Assembly (NCBI RefSeq): GCF_932526225.1
Contig: NC_064034.1
Location: forward strand, 10,541,387 to 10,605,386
DNA: 64,000 nucleotides
Source: Nematostella vectensis
Lineage: Eukaryota > Cnidaria > Anthozoa > Actiniaria > Edwardsiidae
Direction: 5' to 3'
A program made the position numbers and the translations under genes. Below are positions 12,901 through 27,900 of the stretch, piece by piece. Each line of letters opens with the position of its first letter. The first letter of the stretch is position 1. Under the pieces are notes generated by a model, which was given only the letters and a program-made list of their open reading frames with translations, was not told the origin of the DNA and did not search any database.

Positions 12901-15900
12901 CTCGGTTCATGATGGTACCGGGATTTGCTGTCAAGTGTCGCCTTGCTGGCGTTCAACCTCTAGAGTGCCAAGGTAGGAATCAAATAGAGGCAGCCTTTAT
13001 TTTGCTTAGGTAGGAATAAACCAAATAATATTTATATTTTCAAATACATATAACCGAACGACCTATTTCACCAAATAATTCATGTATCGTAACCTGCAAT
13101 GTCTCAAGCGTAACGTAGACTTGGTTGAATCCTGGTCTGTGTTAACGTTTAGAGGAACACAAACAAGAATGCTAACAAATCTTCTATACTTGTTTTATTT
13201 TTATTTACGCTTATTTGCTTTTTTTTGATACCCATGATGCACTTCGGGTTACGACACAGATTCTCCTGGTGCAACATTTAAAATAGGTATATCTGTATCA
13301 GATATCTTCATATCTGTATCTGTATGTCTTCATGGAAATATATCCTTTTTCCTTTGATTATGGATGGATAAATTTAGGTGCAAATAAAAGGAGTACCGAA
13401 TTTTCTGGTCGAACGAATTGGCAGATCCAGGGGGGTTCTATTGGGAGCTCCCCGCCCCCTCCTGAGAAACCGGGAAGCTTCGCTCAATTTTTTTGTATTT
13501 TTCGTGATGTTAGGGCCACTTCAAACCAATTGGCAGATAAGATAAATATTCCACCTACTGTATGCAAAAAGCACAAAAGGTCGGAAATAGCCGAAATTTG
13601 CATGCGGCAACTTTGCAAAAAAATAACTCTTCAATGGAATACAATATGAAAAAAATGAGAGCCCATTTTGAAGATTGATATGTGCTGATGGAAGACGTAT
13701 TGCGTTAACCTAGGCGCGAAGCAAGGGTACCAACCGAAGACAACAGTATGATTTTGCGTATTTCCGCCCTAACTAAAAAACAAAAAACTCCTTATTGAGA
13801 AAAAGCCATGGGTAGATGCTCAATTATATTACGAATCTTAGTATGTGCAGTTTTTTGTTATTACAAAAATCTGACACGCGCATTTAATTTAATTTCTAGC
13901 GCGACACAGTCGCGTAGGTGAACCGTAACCTTAATGATTTACGTTACTATTTTGCTTTATTTGAGCAGATGAAAACCTTGAGAAAAATGCACCACCTATT
14001 ACCTCAGATTCAAGCAAGTCTAGCACTGAGGAAGCCACACCCTTCCGCCAATCAACATCAGAAGAGTCTCCTCAAAAGGCTCCAGCACAGTTTAAAGTGG
14101 TGGAGAAACCGGCCACCTTTACCAGCCCGCGAAAACGCACTCGGGGGAAGACGAAGATGAGACCTAAGGTGGTGAATGATGAGAGTGTCATCATCCGTGC
14201 TGCGGGGGACGAGTCTTACGACAGCGATCTCAGTGAGACATCCTTACTACTGGAACTCCCCGAGAAACAAGGCTTAGACACGAGGCTGGTGGGAGATAAT
14301 AGCAGTGGTGACGGCGGTGAAGCCTTACCGGTAATGATTTACAGTACTCTTGTAGGGTGTGGCACTTGATAAATTATTTTTAATTTAACGAGCAATACTT
14401 ATCGTATGAATTGAGGTTTTCAATTCAAAAGCGTTCTTTTGGAGTTAGGAGTGCAAACTTCTTTAGACTGAGCAAAATAACTTCAGGTCTGTAAGTTGTT
14501 GTTGTACAGTCCGAAGCGTAAAGCACTGCATAAGCGGAGCACCATTGGTATAGAAAGTTGTAGACGATGCGATAAAGCTCCCGTGGTCACGACGGGTGCG
14601 CCGTCATGTCTGTCTGTTTATACGTTTGTTGGTATCCATAATAAAATCCATACTGATTGATCGAGATGATAGGCGGGATTTTTAGTCTCGTTGTCGTACT
14701 AGGCAGATTCATTTCGAGTTTCTGTCTGGCTCAGCACAAACTTGCGTTTGCAGCTCGGTGTTGAGTTCTTATGGTGAAGATATCTCTTCTGACTGCCGTA
14801 TCTCTCCTCTTAAAGCAAAAATATTTTCAGCACGTTTTCTTTAGTCTTTTTTGTATTATCGTTCTATTGGCCATATTTAAGATCTTCCATGGAAAACGCA
14901 AGGTTCTAAAACCAGCTTGAAGCCATTGTCTTGATTATACAATTTATAAAACAAGAGCTCTGACAACAAAAACAATCATTTGACTTTTGAATGACAAAGC
15001 AGGCTCTACCGATTGACCCCGGTACGATTTTCTTCACGGTTTTGCTATGATTGCGAATATTGCTTCTTTGGATTTTGCTTCGACTCCACAGTTAGTAAAA
15101 AAAAAATATTCATTACTTTTCACCCTTAGGCAATGGCCAAATCTATATATCGTTCTCTTCATTTTACATCGCGGGTGATTTTATTGTGTGGCGTTCCAGG
15201 AGAAGTACCTGACCCCCAGCCCCGATAAGGCGCTGCCTCCCCCTCTCGCCGTACTAGGAGAAGATCGTAATCGTAAGTGGTCCCACGCGGCTACCGAGCT
15301 CTTCAAGGGTCTGACTGGAGATGACAAGTCTCTGATGGGTCTGATGGTACCATGGGACCCCCAGGTCTATTCTCAGGTACAAGTGACTGCAAGGATGATA
15401 ATGATGATAAGATTATTGTAATGATGCACCGATGATATTGGTAGTTGTGTTGTAGGTGGTGAATGCTCGTTTCGGCGCCCACTTCCCAATAAGCTCCCCC
15501 AATAAGGCGCAAAATATTAACAAGCATCCTCTTCAAATAAATCCCCCTTCCAAAGGCAAGGCTTTTTTATCACCCACACGTTACTCTTTTATTTTTGAAC
15601 AACGTACTGAAGACGCGTTCAGAACTATTTGTTGGAGTTGTTCTTGTTACACGTCTCTCTGTTCAATAAGTTAGAGCATCATTTTTTGTTGAATTTAGTA
15701 CTTGAAATAAAAAAAATGACAGTTATCCGACTAGTACTGAAATAAGCAATCTGCTCCGAATAAGCGCCGCCCTTAGGATCCTTGTAAGCCACACCTAGAC
15801 AACTCATTAGGAAAAATTTCGGAATAAAATCTCAAAACAAAGTTTGATATTTATCAATTTCAATTAAAAACATCGCGAGAGCTTTCCCAGACCAGCCGAT

Positions 15901-18900
15901 GGAAATAGATGCTTTCTCGCATTTGTAATTTTCCTAAGATGACATAATGGCGACTGATCCTTTTATGTCGGGACTTCAGGTGTTCTGCTCGATGGCACCC
16001 GTCTACAGTCCACGTGCAGTAGGCGTCACATACAGGCGCCCCACCCTCGTATTGGAGCTGTACGACACAACAGAAGACGAGGATATTCACATCAACCAAG
16101 TGCTAATCGACACCGGGCTTGCCGAGCCATGTGAGGAGAACCTACAGGTGGATCTAACACCTACTGACAACGGCACTGATGAAGGTTCAGTTCACTATCA
16201 TTATTTTCATCACCACATTTATGGTCATAATCATTATTAGCGATGTTATCATTCATATAAACTGTGTAGCAGAACATTGTGCCTCAACTAACGGTCTGAA
16301 AAGACCCAATATAATTGCCAATTCAAATTGATTCAGCCAGTGACTGCCATTTTGTTTACAGTAAGCTTCCATTCCTTTCCTTTGAATGCTTTACTGATTA
16401 CAGCCATGTCAACAAATGAAGCAAATTTGATGAGCGGGGCGGCAGTAACGATATGGCGCGGCATGGCTCGGACTATACTTGTCTCTATCATCCTTGCTTG
16501 TGCCCCTGTACTTAAACAAACAGTTCTCTTGCTATTGATTGCTGGCATAGCATGTTTAATTATTACAATCGTTGCTGTATATTGTATTGTGTTGCAGTGG
16601 AAACCACTAAGAAGGTAAAGGTGACACTATCAGAACTTGAGAAAGCCGCAGAGAGGATTTCCGGAACAGGTATCTGTGTTCCATTACATAGGAAATACGT
16701 CAGGTCTTTTAGCTTTGTCAACCTTTATACATTTATTGTGAAAAAGGAAATACGTCACATTGTTTAGCCTTGTCAACCTACATTACTTGCTGCATAGGAA
16801 ATGGGTCAGATTTTCTAGATAGATTGGGGAACATTGGTGCACTTCTCCAAGAAAATGCATCAGTCTTTTAACCTAGATGTCTCTAAGAAAAATTAGCCTG
16901 CGTAGCATGCACGTCGCAGGTATAATGTAAAGCACATCTTAACATCCTGATTACCACAGGGAGTCCACTACTTAGCGACTCTGGTGACTCTGACGATGAG
17001 GCGTATCAGCGCTGGAACCCCATGATGGAGGACTACATTTCATCACGAAACTCGTACCGCACCGACGTGGACGACGCCGAGGTCGCCATCCTAGGATACA
17101 GTAAGTGATGATACTCAATGTTTTACTAGGGCCAGTAGCAATAAGGTGAATTACCGGTGATTAAAAAGTTCTATTCTGTCATCTTAGTAAAATACCAAGT
17201 GTGAGAAAGCATCCATTTCCATCGACTGATTCGGGGAAGCTGTTGTGAGATTTTCAACATAACACTGTTTGGGAATTTTTAAAATAGTATTCAATATTAA
17301 TGAAAGCAATAACAACAGGGTGGCGACTAGTGGTCTTTTAAAAGCACAACTTTTGCAATGATATCGGTTAAGTTTTCCCCTTTATATTTTTCAGAGTCCC
17401 GTGACTTGAAGGTCTGTCGCTTTTTCAAATCCAAGACTTCTACGTGTTGGCGAGGAGACAACTGCGAATTTCTGCACCTTAAAGAAGGTACTTCGACAAG
17501 TAGTCCTCTGAGATCTTTGCAAATGATTCTTCAGTGGTTTTGAGATTGAAACGCATTAATTGGCACTAAAATTATAGAGTAGACAACATTAAAAACGGTG
17601 CAATGAGACTATAACATGGATCATTTCCAGGCGAGCAGCCGAAGTTTGAGGTTCAGGCATACTGTAATAATATCAGCTCATCTGTGGAGCTGCCGGAAGT
17701 CGGCACGTGGGTGGCCGTCCGGGTCACGGCCATCATGAACCCCGGACACTTCTGGATCCAGTTTCCTTGTGGATCAGAATCTATAGAGAAAAAGATCATC
17801 GAAGGTAATTGCATTTCACTATCACGTCTAGACCAAAGAATCTGAATTCGATATTTATTTCTTGTTTTCGCGTTGTCAGCCCGCTCTGGTGCTCTAATCG
17901 CAGCTGATCCCAATGAAGAACAAGAGGACCTTGACGCGATGATGAAACGTATGAGGTGAGAAATGGTTGGCGTGCAAATCATATAAGCTTCCTAATGAAA
18001 CATGGACATTTACAGCATGGCCTTAGGAGCGCTTTATGTGCAATAGAGACATTTTAATATAATAGCTTATACGTATGTCCCCCCTTGTCAAACAATTCTA
18101 TGCCCAGAGGCAGGAAGCGCCTGCTGTACATTCTCTTTCTCCTTACCTGCGGTTGAACCCTCGTCATGTGTTGAGGTTAACCACTAGCCATGGATTGATG
18201 TTAAACGCTAACCATATGGATTGAAGTTAAACCCTAGCCGTGAATTGAAGTTAAACCCTAGCCATGAATTGAAGTTAAACCCTAGCCATGAATTGAAGTG
18301 TAACCCTAGCCATGAATTGAAGTTAAACAAGAGAGCATAAGATAAGAGAGGGACACTTTGGTATTACCCGCGCGCCATGTCGATTCCGAATCCGGCTATT
18401 TTTAGTAACCGCCACCCCACCACTGCGCGTGAGCATTTTTACTCACCCTACCCCCGCTCTTTGGCATTAACAGCTTGTTGTTTGCCGCTATTTTGTGACA
18501 TGAAACCGAAAAAAACACCCTATTTGCACAAATACCATCGAAAATGTCATTCTAGTATCAAGGATACGGGTAGTTGTTCGAGGATTGCAAGATTTCCAAA
18601 ACGAGACTTCATTCAAAATCAAGAGTGGAAAACCTCGTGCTTCAATCACCGTTTTTGCCCTAACTTGCTGCTTCTTCGTGGTTTCTCAACATTCATTATC
18701 TTCCTAATGGTCAAACGAAATCTGTAAGTTAGACATTAGATATAATATTGATTTTTGTGAATATTCCGGTGAATTTAGAAGGAATCCAAGAAAAATACAT
18801 TTCATAAAACTCTCCTTGTAACAAGGGAATGCATTTTTGTGATGATCAAAGCCAGCAAGCTGAAGTATCTGAGCTTTTGTAAAAGTGAGAAAATAAAGAG

Positions 18901-21900
18901 GGAGATATTACTGTATTTCTTTGATGTTGTTATTATATGTTATATCATTATGTTGTTATTATACAAGCTGGTGTCGGGATTTGAATCAAACACAGTATCA
19001 CAGCCAATTTATCGCTCGTCGATTTTTTCTTCCTCATTTGACATCGCCGCTCAGACAAACAAAACAGTCAAACTATTCAGGGATTTAGCTTTCTGTGAGT
19101 ATATTTGCCAATCTTGGTAACTTAAGTTAGACTTGTTTTCTTCTTCCGAGTTATTTTACATGATCTCTTTTAATTTCTATCGAGTTGGCAAAACAACAAC
19201 ACGCAACCCGCGGGGGAGAAGGAAAAAATAAAAGGAGCAAATCCTCACGCGCAGTGGTGGGGTGGTGGTTACTAAAAATAGCCGGATTCGGAATCGACAT
19301 GGCGCGCGGGTAATACCAAAGTGTCCTTCTCTTATCTTATGCTCTCTTGAGTTAAAACCTAGCCATGGATTGAAATTAACCACTAAGTCGTGGGTTGACG
19401 TTGAAAACTAGTCTTGGGATGACGTTAAAACTAATCGTGGGTTGACGTTGAAAACTAGTCGTGGGTTGACGTTAAAAACTAGTCTTGGGATGACGTTGGA
19501 AACTTATTATGGGTTGACGTTGAAAACTAGTCATGGGTTGACGTTAAAAACTAGTCATGGGTTGACGTTGAAAACTTGTCAAGGGTTGACATTGAAAACT
19601 AATCGTGGGTTGACGTTGAAAACTAGTCGTGGGTTGAGGTTGTACCCTAGCTATGGGTTCACGTTGAAAACTAGTCGTGGGTTGAGGTTGTACCCTAGCT
19701 ATGGGTTCACGTTGAAAACTAGTCGTGGGTTGAGGTTGTACCCTAGCTATGGGTTCACGTTGAAAACTAGTTATGGGTTGAGGTTGTACCCTAGCTATGG
19801 GTTCACGTTGAAAACTAGTCGTGGGTTGAGGTTGTACCCTAGCTATGGGTTCACGTTGAAAACTAGTTATGGGTTGACGTTGAAAACTAGTCGTGGGCTG
19901 AGGTTGGACCCTTGTTATGGTTACAGGTTACCCAGTCTTTGAACAATATGCGCTTGTCTTTTAAATTGTGTTATTCAAGTGTCAGAAGAATAGCTTATGG
20001 TCAGGTCGCAATTTAGTTTTAATAGCACTAGTTTATATGGAAGTATGCAATTAGGTAAATGACAAAATTGTTTTTTTTTTCCAGTAATTTTTATTCACGA
20101 AACCTTTTCCGTGAGAGTGGCGCTATTCTACCTGCTCCAGGTGAACTGGCGGTTGTTCACTGCGACGAAGAAGACAACATTTGGTATCGTGCTCAAGTCA
20201 TTGATTTTAAGGAGGACCTTATCCAGGTATGTACAATGCATCACTTCGCTAGAAATAACTGAGAATCGCTTGAGTTGTGCACATCTCAGCCTGAGCAATC
20301 ACTCTGCAATAATATGTAATTGTATTTTATACATTCACTTCTGTTCAAGAGTCACCAAGCGGAACAATTACGTGTTATTACAAATTGTATCACGTAAAAC
20401 GTGTTTCACGATGGTTGATTCATGCTTATTATTATTTTGGTTACAATTCTATCCATCACATTTGATGCCAACGTGTGGCTGTCCATTGCATTTATGGGTG
20501 TCCTGAGACATTTGTCTATTACATGTATGGTTGTTGTCAGATAACTGCCCATTGTATAGGGTGTCATCAGATCTCTGTCCATTGCATTGCTTGTCATCAA
20601 ATGATAGCTCATTGCGTTTATGGGTGTCATCAGATGTTTGTCCATTGCATTGGGTGTCATCAAACGTCTTTCCATTGCATTGGGTGGCATCAGATGTTTG
20701 TCCATTGCATTTATGGTTGTCATCAAACGTCTTTCCATTGCATTGTGTGCTATCGGATGTCTGTCCATTGCATTGGGTGTCATCAAGCGTCTGTCCATTG
20801 CAATTATGGGTGTCATCAGATGTCCGTCCATTGCATTGAGTGTCATTAGATGTATGACCATTGCATAAACGGATTTTATGAGACTCCTTTCTATCGTAAT
20901 TGGCGTTATCTGGCGTCCTTTCATTGTGTTGGGCATTATCTGGAGTTTGCCCGTTACTCCTTCCAGTGTCATCAGGGGTCCCTTTATTACTTTGACCGAC
21001 GGTATTAATTGCGTGACCGGCGATATCAGCTGCGTGACGGGCGATAACAGTTTCGTGACCGCCAGTATTAGTTGCGTGACCGGCGGTTTCAGTTGCGTGA
21101 CCGGCGGTATTAGTTGCGTGACCGGCGATAGCAGTTTCGTGACCGGCGGTATTAGCTGCGTGACCGGCGATATCAGTTGCGTGACCGGCGGTATTAGTTG
21201 CGTGACCGGCGGTATTAGCTGCGTGACCGGCGGTATTAGCTGCGTGACCGGCGATATCAGTTGCGTGGTCAGTGATAACGGTTGTGTGACCGGTGATATC
21301 AGTTGCCTTACCGGCGATATCAGTTGCGTGACCATCATCATGTCCTGCATCACTAGAGGAATTTACGTCGTTAGTGTCAATCGTGTGCCCTTCGGTGTCC
21401 GCCTCACGACGTTTTCGTTTGCCTGGGCCGTTTGAGTGTCCACTGTTCTTCTCCCTTAGCAGGGTCACCCCTTCACGTCTGATCACCGATAGCACAATGA
21501 CTTCATTGTCCCTCCCTCCCCTCCCCCTGATCGTTTCAAGTCGCACGCGTTGGGTCTCCCGCCTCGAATCTGCCGTTCTTTGAAAACGTATTCCTCTCGT
21601 AAGCCAAGTATGCGTGAGTTGTCGGAATTTTTTACGGAAGTTCTCGTTAAACACGAAATAAATAACGGGATGCAGCGCCCCGTGTGAGATCATAAAGATG
21701 TTATTCACGTGACGTATCGACATATGCGCCCCCAATCCCGTCGCCTTCATGGTCATCAGCGTTACCATTGGCAACCAACAAATAGCAAACGCAAGTACCA
21801 CGGTTATCAACATGGCTGTCACTCTCCGTGCCGTTCTCTGATTGGTCACCGTTTGTCTTGTGACCGCCCCTGAACCGGTCAAGATGCGCCTGTTCCAGAG

Positions 21901-24900
21901 CTTGTACACCACTATGGAGTAGAGCACGGCCATTGCTATGAGCTGCACCAGGTATAAGCACCATACCACCGCCATGAAGGCGTAGTCCACCTCGGCCGAC
22001 ACGCAGACCGTGATGTTCTTCACGCAAGCCGTGTCGGCGTCCGTCGCTGTTCGTATCGGCAGCGCCAATGAGATAATCCAAATAACGGGCACTGCCTTTT
22101 TCAGCCAGTTACTACCCAGTGTCTTATGCTGAATCGGCCTCACCACGGCCAGAAAGCGGTCAATACTGAGCGCCAGAATGCTGAAGAGAGACGAACAAAA
22201 CGTCAGGCCCACAACAAAGTGGTTCAGCTTGCAGAGCGAGCGACCGTGAGTGCCTGGTAACCAGCGCTCTGCGTAGTAGAGGTGCGCGATGTTTCTCGGG
22301 AGGTGAAGCAGGATAAAGATGAGGTCGCTGACGGAGAGGTTGACGACGAGGATGTTGACGGTGACCCACATGGATTCGGTTGAGCGCACGGTGTGGATCA
22401 CGAGCGAGTTGCCGAATAGCGAGACGACGAAGATGATAAGGAAGAGGACGGTCAGCAGGATGGCTACCCCAGGCTTCTCCTCCACCAGCGCGCGGTCGAT
22501 GGTCACTGAAAGACAGTGAAAGCAACAGATCAGCAGTCTAGTCGCAGGCATTCTTAACGGGTTTCCTGTTCTTGAAGGTGAACCCGGAGGCAATTTATGG
22601 GTCTGGGACGAGCTCCAATGACGTCATAAGTCTTATCAGGAAGCCCGGTTAAAACGCCTGAACCTGGAGACAAGGCTGGCGGATCAGTGTACACCTTATT
22701 CGATCAACGAATCGTGGAAAACAATGAGCACAAATACCAAAGCTTTGAGTACATGTGTTCAGTTGCCACTGAGAAAATAGGTGTAATGATATAGGATTGC
22801 CACTGGAAAATAGGATCGGATTAAAAGTATAGATCTGAGCACAGCATATTGGGTTTATAGATCAAAAAGGGGAGCTGATACTCGTTGGACCGATCTTTTC
22901 AACTTTTAGGACATTTGGTCGAAAGCTTTGGCAAGCCATTGAAAGTTGACGCATTTCTTTGATTTAGCGATAGTAACTGATCCATTATATCGAATTTTAA
23001 CATCTGCGAAACGAATCTACTGGTCCTGTTTGTAAGATTGACACAAGAAGAGAAATGCTAGTTTTGTAGCAGTTTATTGCTCACATGAATATGTAATATA
23101 CATGTTACAGTCCGTCAATAATTTGTTGCGTTTATATATAAGTAACACACTCCACAAACCACAGCCGTTAAGAATTTGTTGCTCACATGAATTCGGAAGG
23201 ATGGAGAACAGACAAAACCGTTAACTGGCAATTTCCTACCCCCACCCCCCCCCCCCACCCCACTACCTGTCTGTACTCCGAATTATGGACCATGACAAAA
23301 ATGACAAACATAAATTCGCCAGAAATATATATTAAAGAATAGAATGATCACGGATTTTTCTATACAATTTCCCAACGATACCCCAAGACCTATTCACATA
23401 AAACCATTTCTAGTTGGAGACACTCTTTGTTCGCGGCTCGTGTATCCAGACCAGTAACAGCAGAGTGATATAACAACTATATTGCTCTATGCTTTTGGTA
23501 ATAATCGAGTAATAACTAACCGAATACAATAACACAATGCCAAAAGGTTTATACGACTAGCTAGGGGTATCGCAAGCGATTAAACATGCCGTGTACAAAA
23601 AAACACTAGCTAGTCATAGTATCGCATAAAATAGAGCCATGTTTGAAAAGATATACGAAAAGCTAGGGTATCTCCTGGTATCGCATGCGACTGAACTTGC
23701 CAAATAAAATAACTCTAGCTAACCAGAGTATCGTAAATAACAAGAACAGCGACGGTATCTCTGGGTATCGCATGCGATTCCTAAAGACTTACTAGTCATT
23801 GGGCTGTTTTCTCCACAGAAATTAGCTCATAACAAATGCCAACATCGGGTGTTGCTCGCAGGCTTATACTGCTAAACATGGCTGGTAATGATTAATATTT
23901 TGGCGGACGGCGCTATCTTCTGGTACTGGTGTCTAACAGGATTTGTAGACTCGCCGCCTGCTGGGAGTCCATCGTGATACGAGCCATTCTAAAGCCTATA
24001 ACCTTTGTTTTTCCCTTCGCGTGATCAAAGGCCAGCACCGCACATTGTACAGAAACCGCTTAATCAGCAAATCTCATATTTATTTGATTTGTTACCTCCG
24101 AAATTAAAGGTTCGAAAATGAAATGCAAAAATCAAAGTAAAGGACCATCAGGCCCCTGTCTTTCATCAGTGACATTCAGAGGATACACTGTAGATACACT
24201 ATGTTTTTGGACAGAACTTGCTCATACATGAGCACTTGTATCATAATCAAGATCCATGTTATCTGTACTCATACAATCATATAGCGATAATATAAAATAG
24301 CTTGTAGTGATGTACATAGCGAATATTATGTTCGATGTATAGGATTGCGATCGAATGTTCCCGTACACTAATTTTATAAGATTCAGTCCGGGCCGTTTTG
24401 TAATATTTGGACAAATTTTGGAGGAATTTTAAGGGTCCCCTTCGGGATTCTATCCAGATATATGTTCAGCACGTAGTCTGTTTAATTATTCGATGACGGA
24501 AAATGAAGGCGGCAGCGTCCTTTTTTCAAGTACTGACCTATAATTTTATCAACTTTTAATGTAAAAAAGCAGCCCCTATGAAAAGGTTGGTGAAACCTCC
24601 ACGTTAGCACTTGAGTACAATACTGCAACCGTTGAGCTTCAATTAAGCTCGCAACATTTAGTACACTGCGACTGTGTTGGTGATTTAGTGATGGACCCTC
24701 GGTAGAAATAGGACATACGGAAATACGGAAATGCGGAGATAAAATTCGAAAAAGCCTGAGAACCAAGATAAAAAATCATACAACGTATGATGTACGTAAC
24801 CCCTAATCCAACTCTATATTTGCTCGCCTTCGTTTACTATCTATTTGTTAGTCATCTTATCTATAATCATCGTTTCTTTGTCAATTGGGTTCATTTTTCA

Positions 24901-27900
24901 TCCGCGGAAACCAAGTGTTTTTTTTTGTTACCGTTTCACTAAAAATCCCCTGGGTTTACTAGGATGTTAGACTTTATTTTATCTTTTATTTATTTATTTA
25001 TTTTTTATTTTATGTTTTTATTTTTGTCTGTTTGCCTTTGTCAATTGGGTATAATCGGCTATTTTCTTTGTGATTTGCGAGGATAAAATTCTATATGGTC
25101 CGGCCTAAGGGTCTTTATGGCGTTCGTATCGCCGTATATACGAGTCCCCATGGATGCAGACTATTTCATGACCATTCATCTCCAAGTAATTATTGTGCAC
25201 GTCGTCAGCAATTAGAGGCTATTCACAAATTACGTCGCCTACCATCGGACTCTTTGATGGCCGTAATCACAAAATCTCGTCGAGCTTATTTCTGAGATGA
25301 AATCTGATTGTGTTTGTTATTCTTATATACAAGTATTTCTTTGACTGTCAAGAGATGTTGTAACTGGTTTTCGGTATTTTTCGGATCAAAAGGCAGTTAA
25401 GGAATTTATTAAAACAAATCCCGTAGAATCTGCGGTTTTGTCACAGTGCGTCTTCGCATTCCTAACTTTGCGCGCCTGATATACTTAGAAATTTTCGAGG
25501 TGAAAGACTTTCCCAAGAAGAAGTTTTATTTCCTTTTTTTTTTTTTCATTCTGCTCTTCTACCGAGAGGTTTATTTCCGTCGTTTCCAGTAAAGCTATGA
25601 ACTCAGTCGGCGTTAATTAGATTTTTATTCCCGTCCCCTTCATGGGGCCTCTTTTCGCCATAATAACATGTGCCCACAAATGGATCCCACACCCAAAAGA
25701 GGATAGTATTTTTTTAAAGAATAAGAGCGTTTGAATGATTGAGGAAGTGTTTGGAAGATGGGCATTGCTGATAGGAGCAAAGAAAGCTAGATGGAGAGAT
25801 CTAATCCTACCCAAAACAACACCTGCTCGTGGCCAAACATAGGACAAGAAAATGACTTACTTTTCCTGTAAAACTCAGCCAAGTTCCCTCACTGTGTCGG
25901 AGGTTAGCTGTGATCTTTTCTAATTTGAGTCACGGCGGAAGCAATTCGAAGCTGTCTAACATGACTGAACCTGCAACATTCAGACAGAACCTTTACCATC
26001 CCGATCACACCGATTACGGTCCGATAATATAAATTATGAACTACCTGAATAATAAGGTGTGAAATACTATGAATTAGGCGTCCCCTCAGTCTAATGGAAG
26101 CGGCATTTGATCAGTTGCATACACACTCCAAATGTTTGTTCACCTAGAGTGTGATTTTTCCCGAGGTTTTGAACTGGAGTAGTTTTCAAGACTCGTTTTT
26201 GTACCCTCGAGGTATTCATGTTTGCTATTGTAGTCTTGGCCGTGAGAGGTCCACAGCACACAAAAGCCTGTGTACACGAGGCGTGGGAATCTACATCTGT
26301 TTTCCCGGATTTTGGGCTATCGCTATTGGGCTAGAGAACTCAATTGCCCATGCGCACAACCACATGCTTGCCTAAAGGTGAAAGATGATTGACAGTATAG
26401 TCATTTACAAAAACGTAGGAAGAAACCACCGGACAGCCTCTATCTGCTGGTGTGCGTCGACAGTTGATTTTAATTAATAAAACCTTTAAAAGAAAAAGTC
26501 GACAACAACGCAGATTTATGTTTTTTAGAACGAAATTTCGGCAGGCCTTCTTCAGGTTAAGGCAGGTATTGGCCTGCCGAAATATCGTTCTTAAAAACAT
26601 AAATCTGTGTTGTTGTCGACTTTTTCTTTTAAAGGTTTTAGTAAAGTTATGTTACCATAGAAACCCATGTTACGCAAAATAAGATAGAAAAAATGTACAC
26701 CCCTCTGTTTCTATTAAGTACATGTTTTTGTTATTGCCGTCGATGACACGAAATGTTACTTCCAATTTATAGTATGCGACAATGAAGACAAATCCTGGTA
26801 CAGGTGTATTTAGTTCTCTTGTTGGATGGAAATATCATGTCCAAACATGACTTTCCAACATGTCTTCGTAACATTTCGCATTTTTTATTGGTCCCTTTGT
26901 GGCGGTTCCCACAAAAATTAATTTAATATTTGTTAACGCCTTTGTCAATGGGGGGCTTAAGCCGTGTAGTCAGATGACATACCGAGGGACATTATTAAGC
27001 GACTCGCTTCGTCTAAAAATGACAAATCTATATTGCCGATAATAAAGTTACGCGTGTAATGTATGCTCTCGGTAATGTTTGTTTGCAGTCACCCGAGGGT
27101 TTAATGAGACTGGCTTTCTTCTTACACAGGATCAATTTTGTTGAACAAAATTGTACCTGTAAGATTGTGTCTTAATTGAAATTATTTTTAATGATATGAG
27201 TAATGATGTGAGTTAAGCTAATTGCATTTTACATTTTAAAAGTTTCGATTATCCGTTTTTATACTTGAGTACGAGGTTCATGCTAAGTAGATATAAATAT
27301 ACCATACTGAATAGACGTTACTGTCTGTCTAGATAAAAATTTACGAACATGATTATTGTATTGAAAAAAAAGTTACTTGTCATTTTCACCTTCAAGATCA
27401 ACCTGAAGAAAAATTGCACATGTTTTCCTTTAATAGAACGTTTTGTTATAAGAACGCTTCCAGCCTTAAATTCTCCAAAAAAGAAGGAACGGCTCAGCCT
27501 CAACTCAAAAAAGAGTGTTATAAAAAATAACCCGTCCTGTATGTGCATTAACAATACGCTTAAGTCGTGAGAAAAAAATCTTAATAAAGAAAAGGCAAAA
27601 GCAGGTAAAGTCGTCGCTTTACCTTAGAGGAAATTTCCAATTTACTGCTGCCTATCCTTATGTGACCTGTCAACACCATGGAATCCCGGACAAGTATCGT
27701 GCCAGCTCCTTTACTTACCCAAGCGGGTGCGCTTAAATAAGTTACACAATTCAGTCGTCAGTAAAGGTTCCCAGCTCGTTACTCAAGCAGACTTGCTGAC
27801 GGGCCCCCCTCGTCCCGATCTAGTATCACTTAGATGTAGGCGTCTCTGTGGTGTTTGACGGGACCATGCAAGCGTCGAGTCTCATTCGCTATCTTTCTCT

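Noticed and set aside
19442..19942. 166-codon + strand frame of repeated LTLKTSRG peptides
   Set aside because: Product of a 24-bp minisatellite whose period keeps frame; it lies in an intron, with no domain.
20406..21435. Alternative long frames on both strands (315, 185, 124 and 102 codons)
   Set aside because: They are shadows of the 30-bp and 21-bp coding repeats of the GPCR tail in other frames.
22506..22593. N-terminal extension of the GPCR frame up to the ATG at 22593
   Set aside because: A strong splice acceptor (CACTGTCTTTCAG) interrupts it and the extension has no receptor-like character, so it is probably intron.
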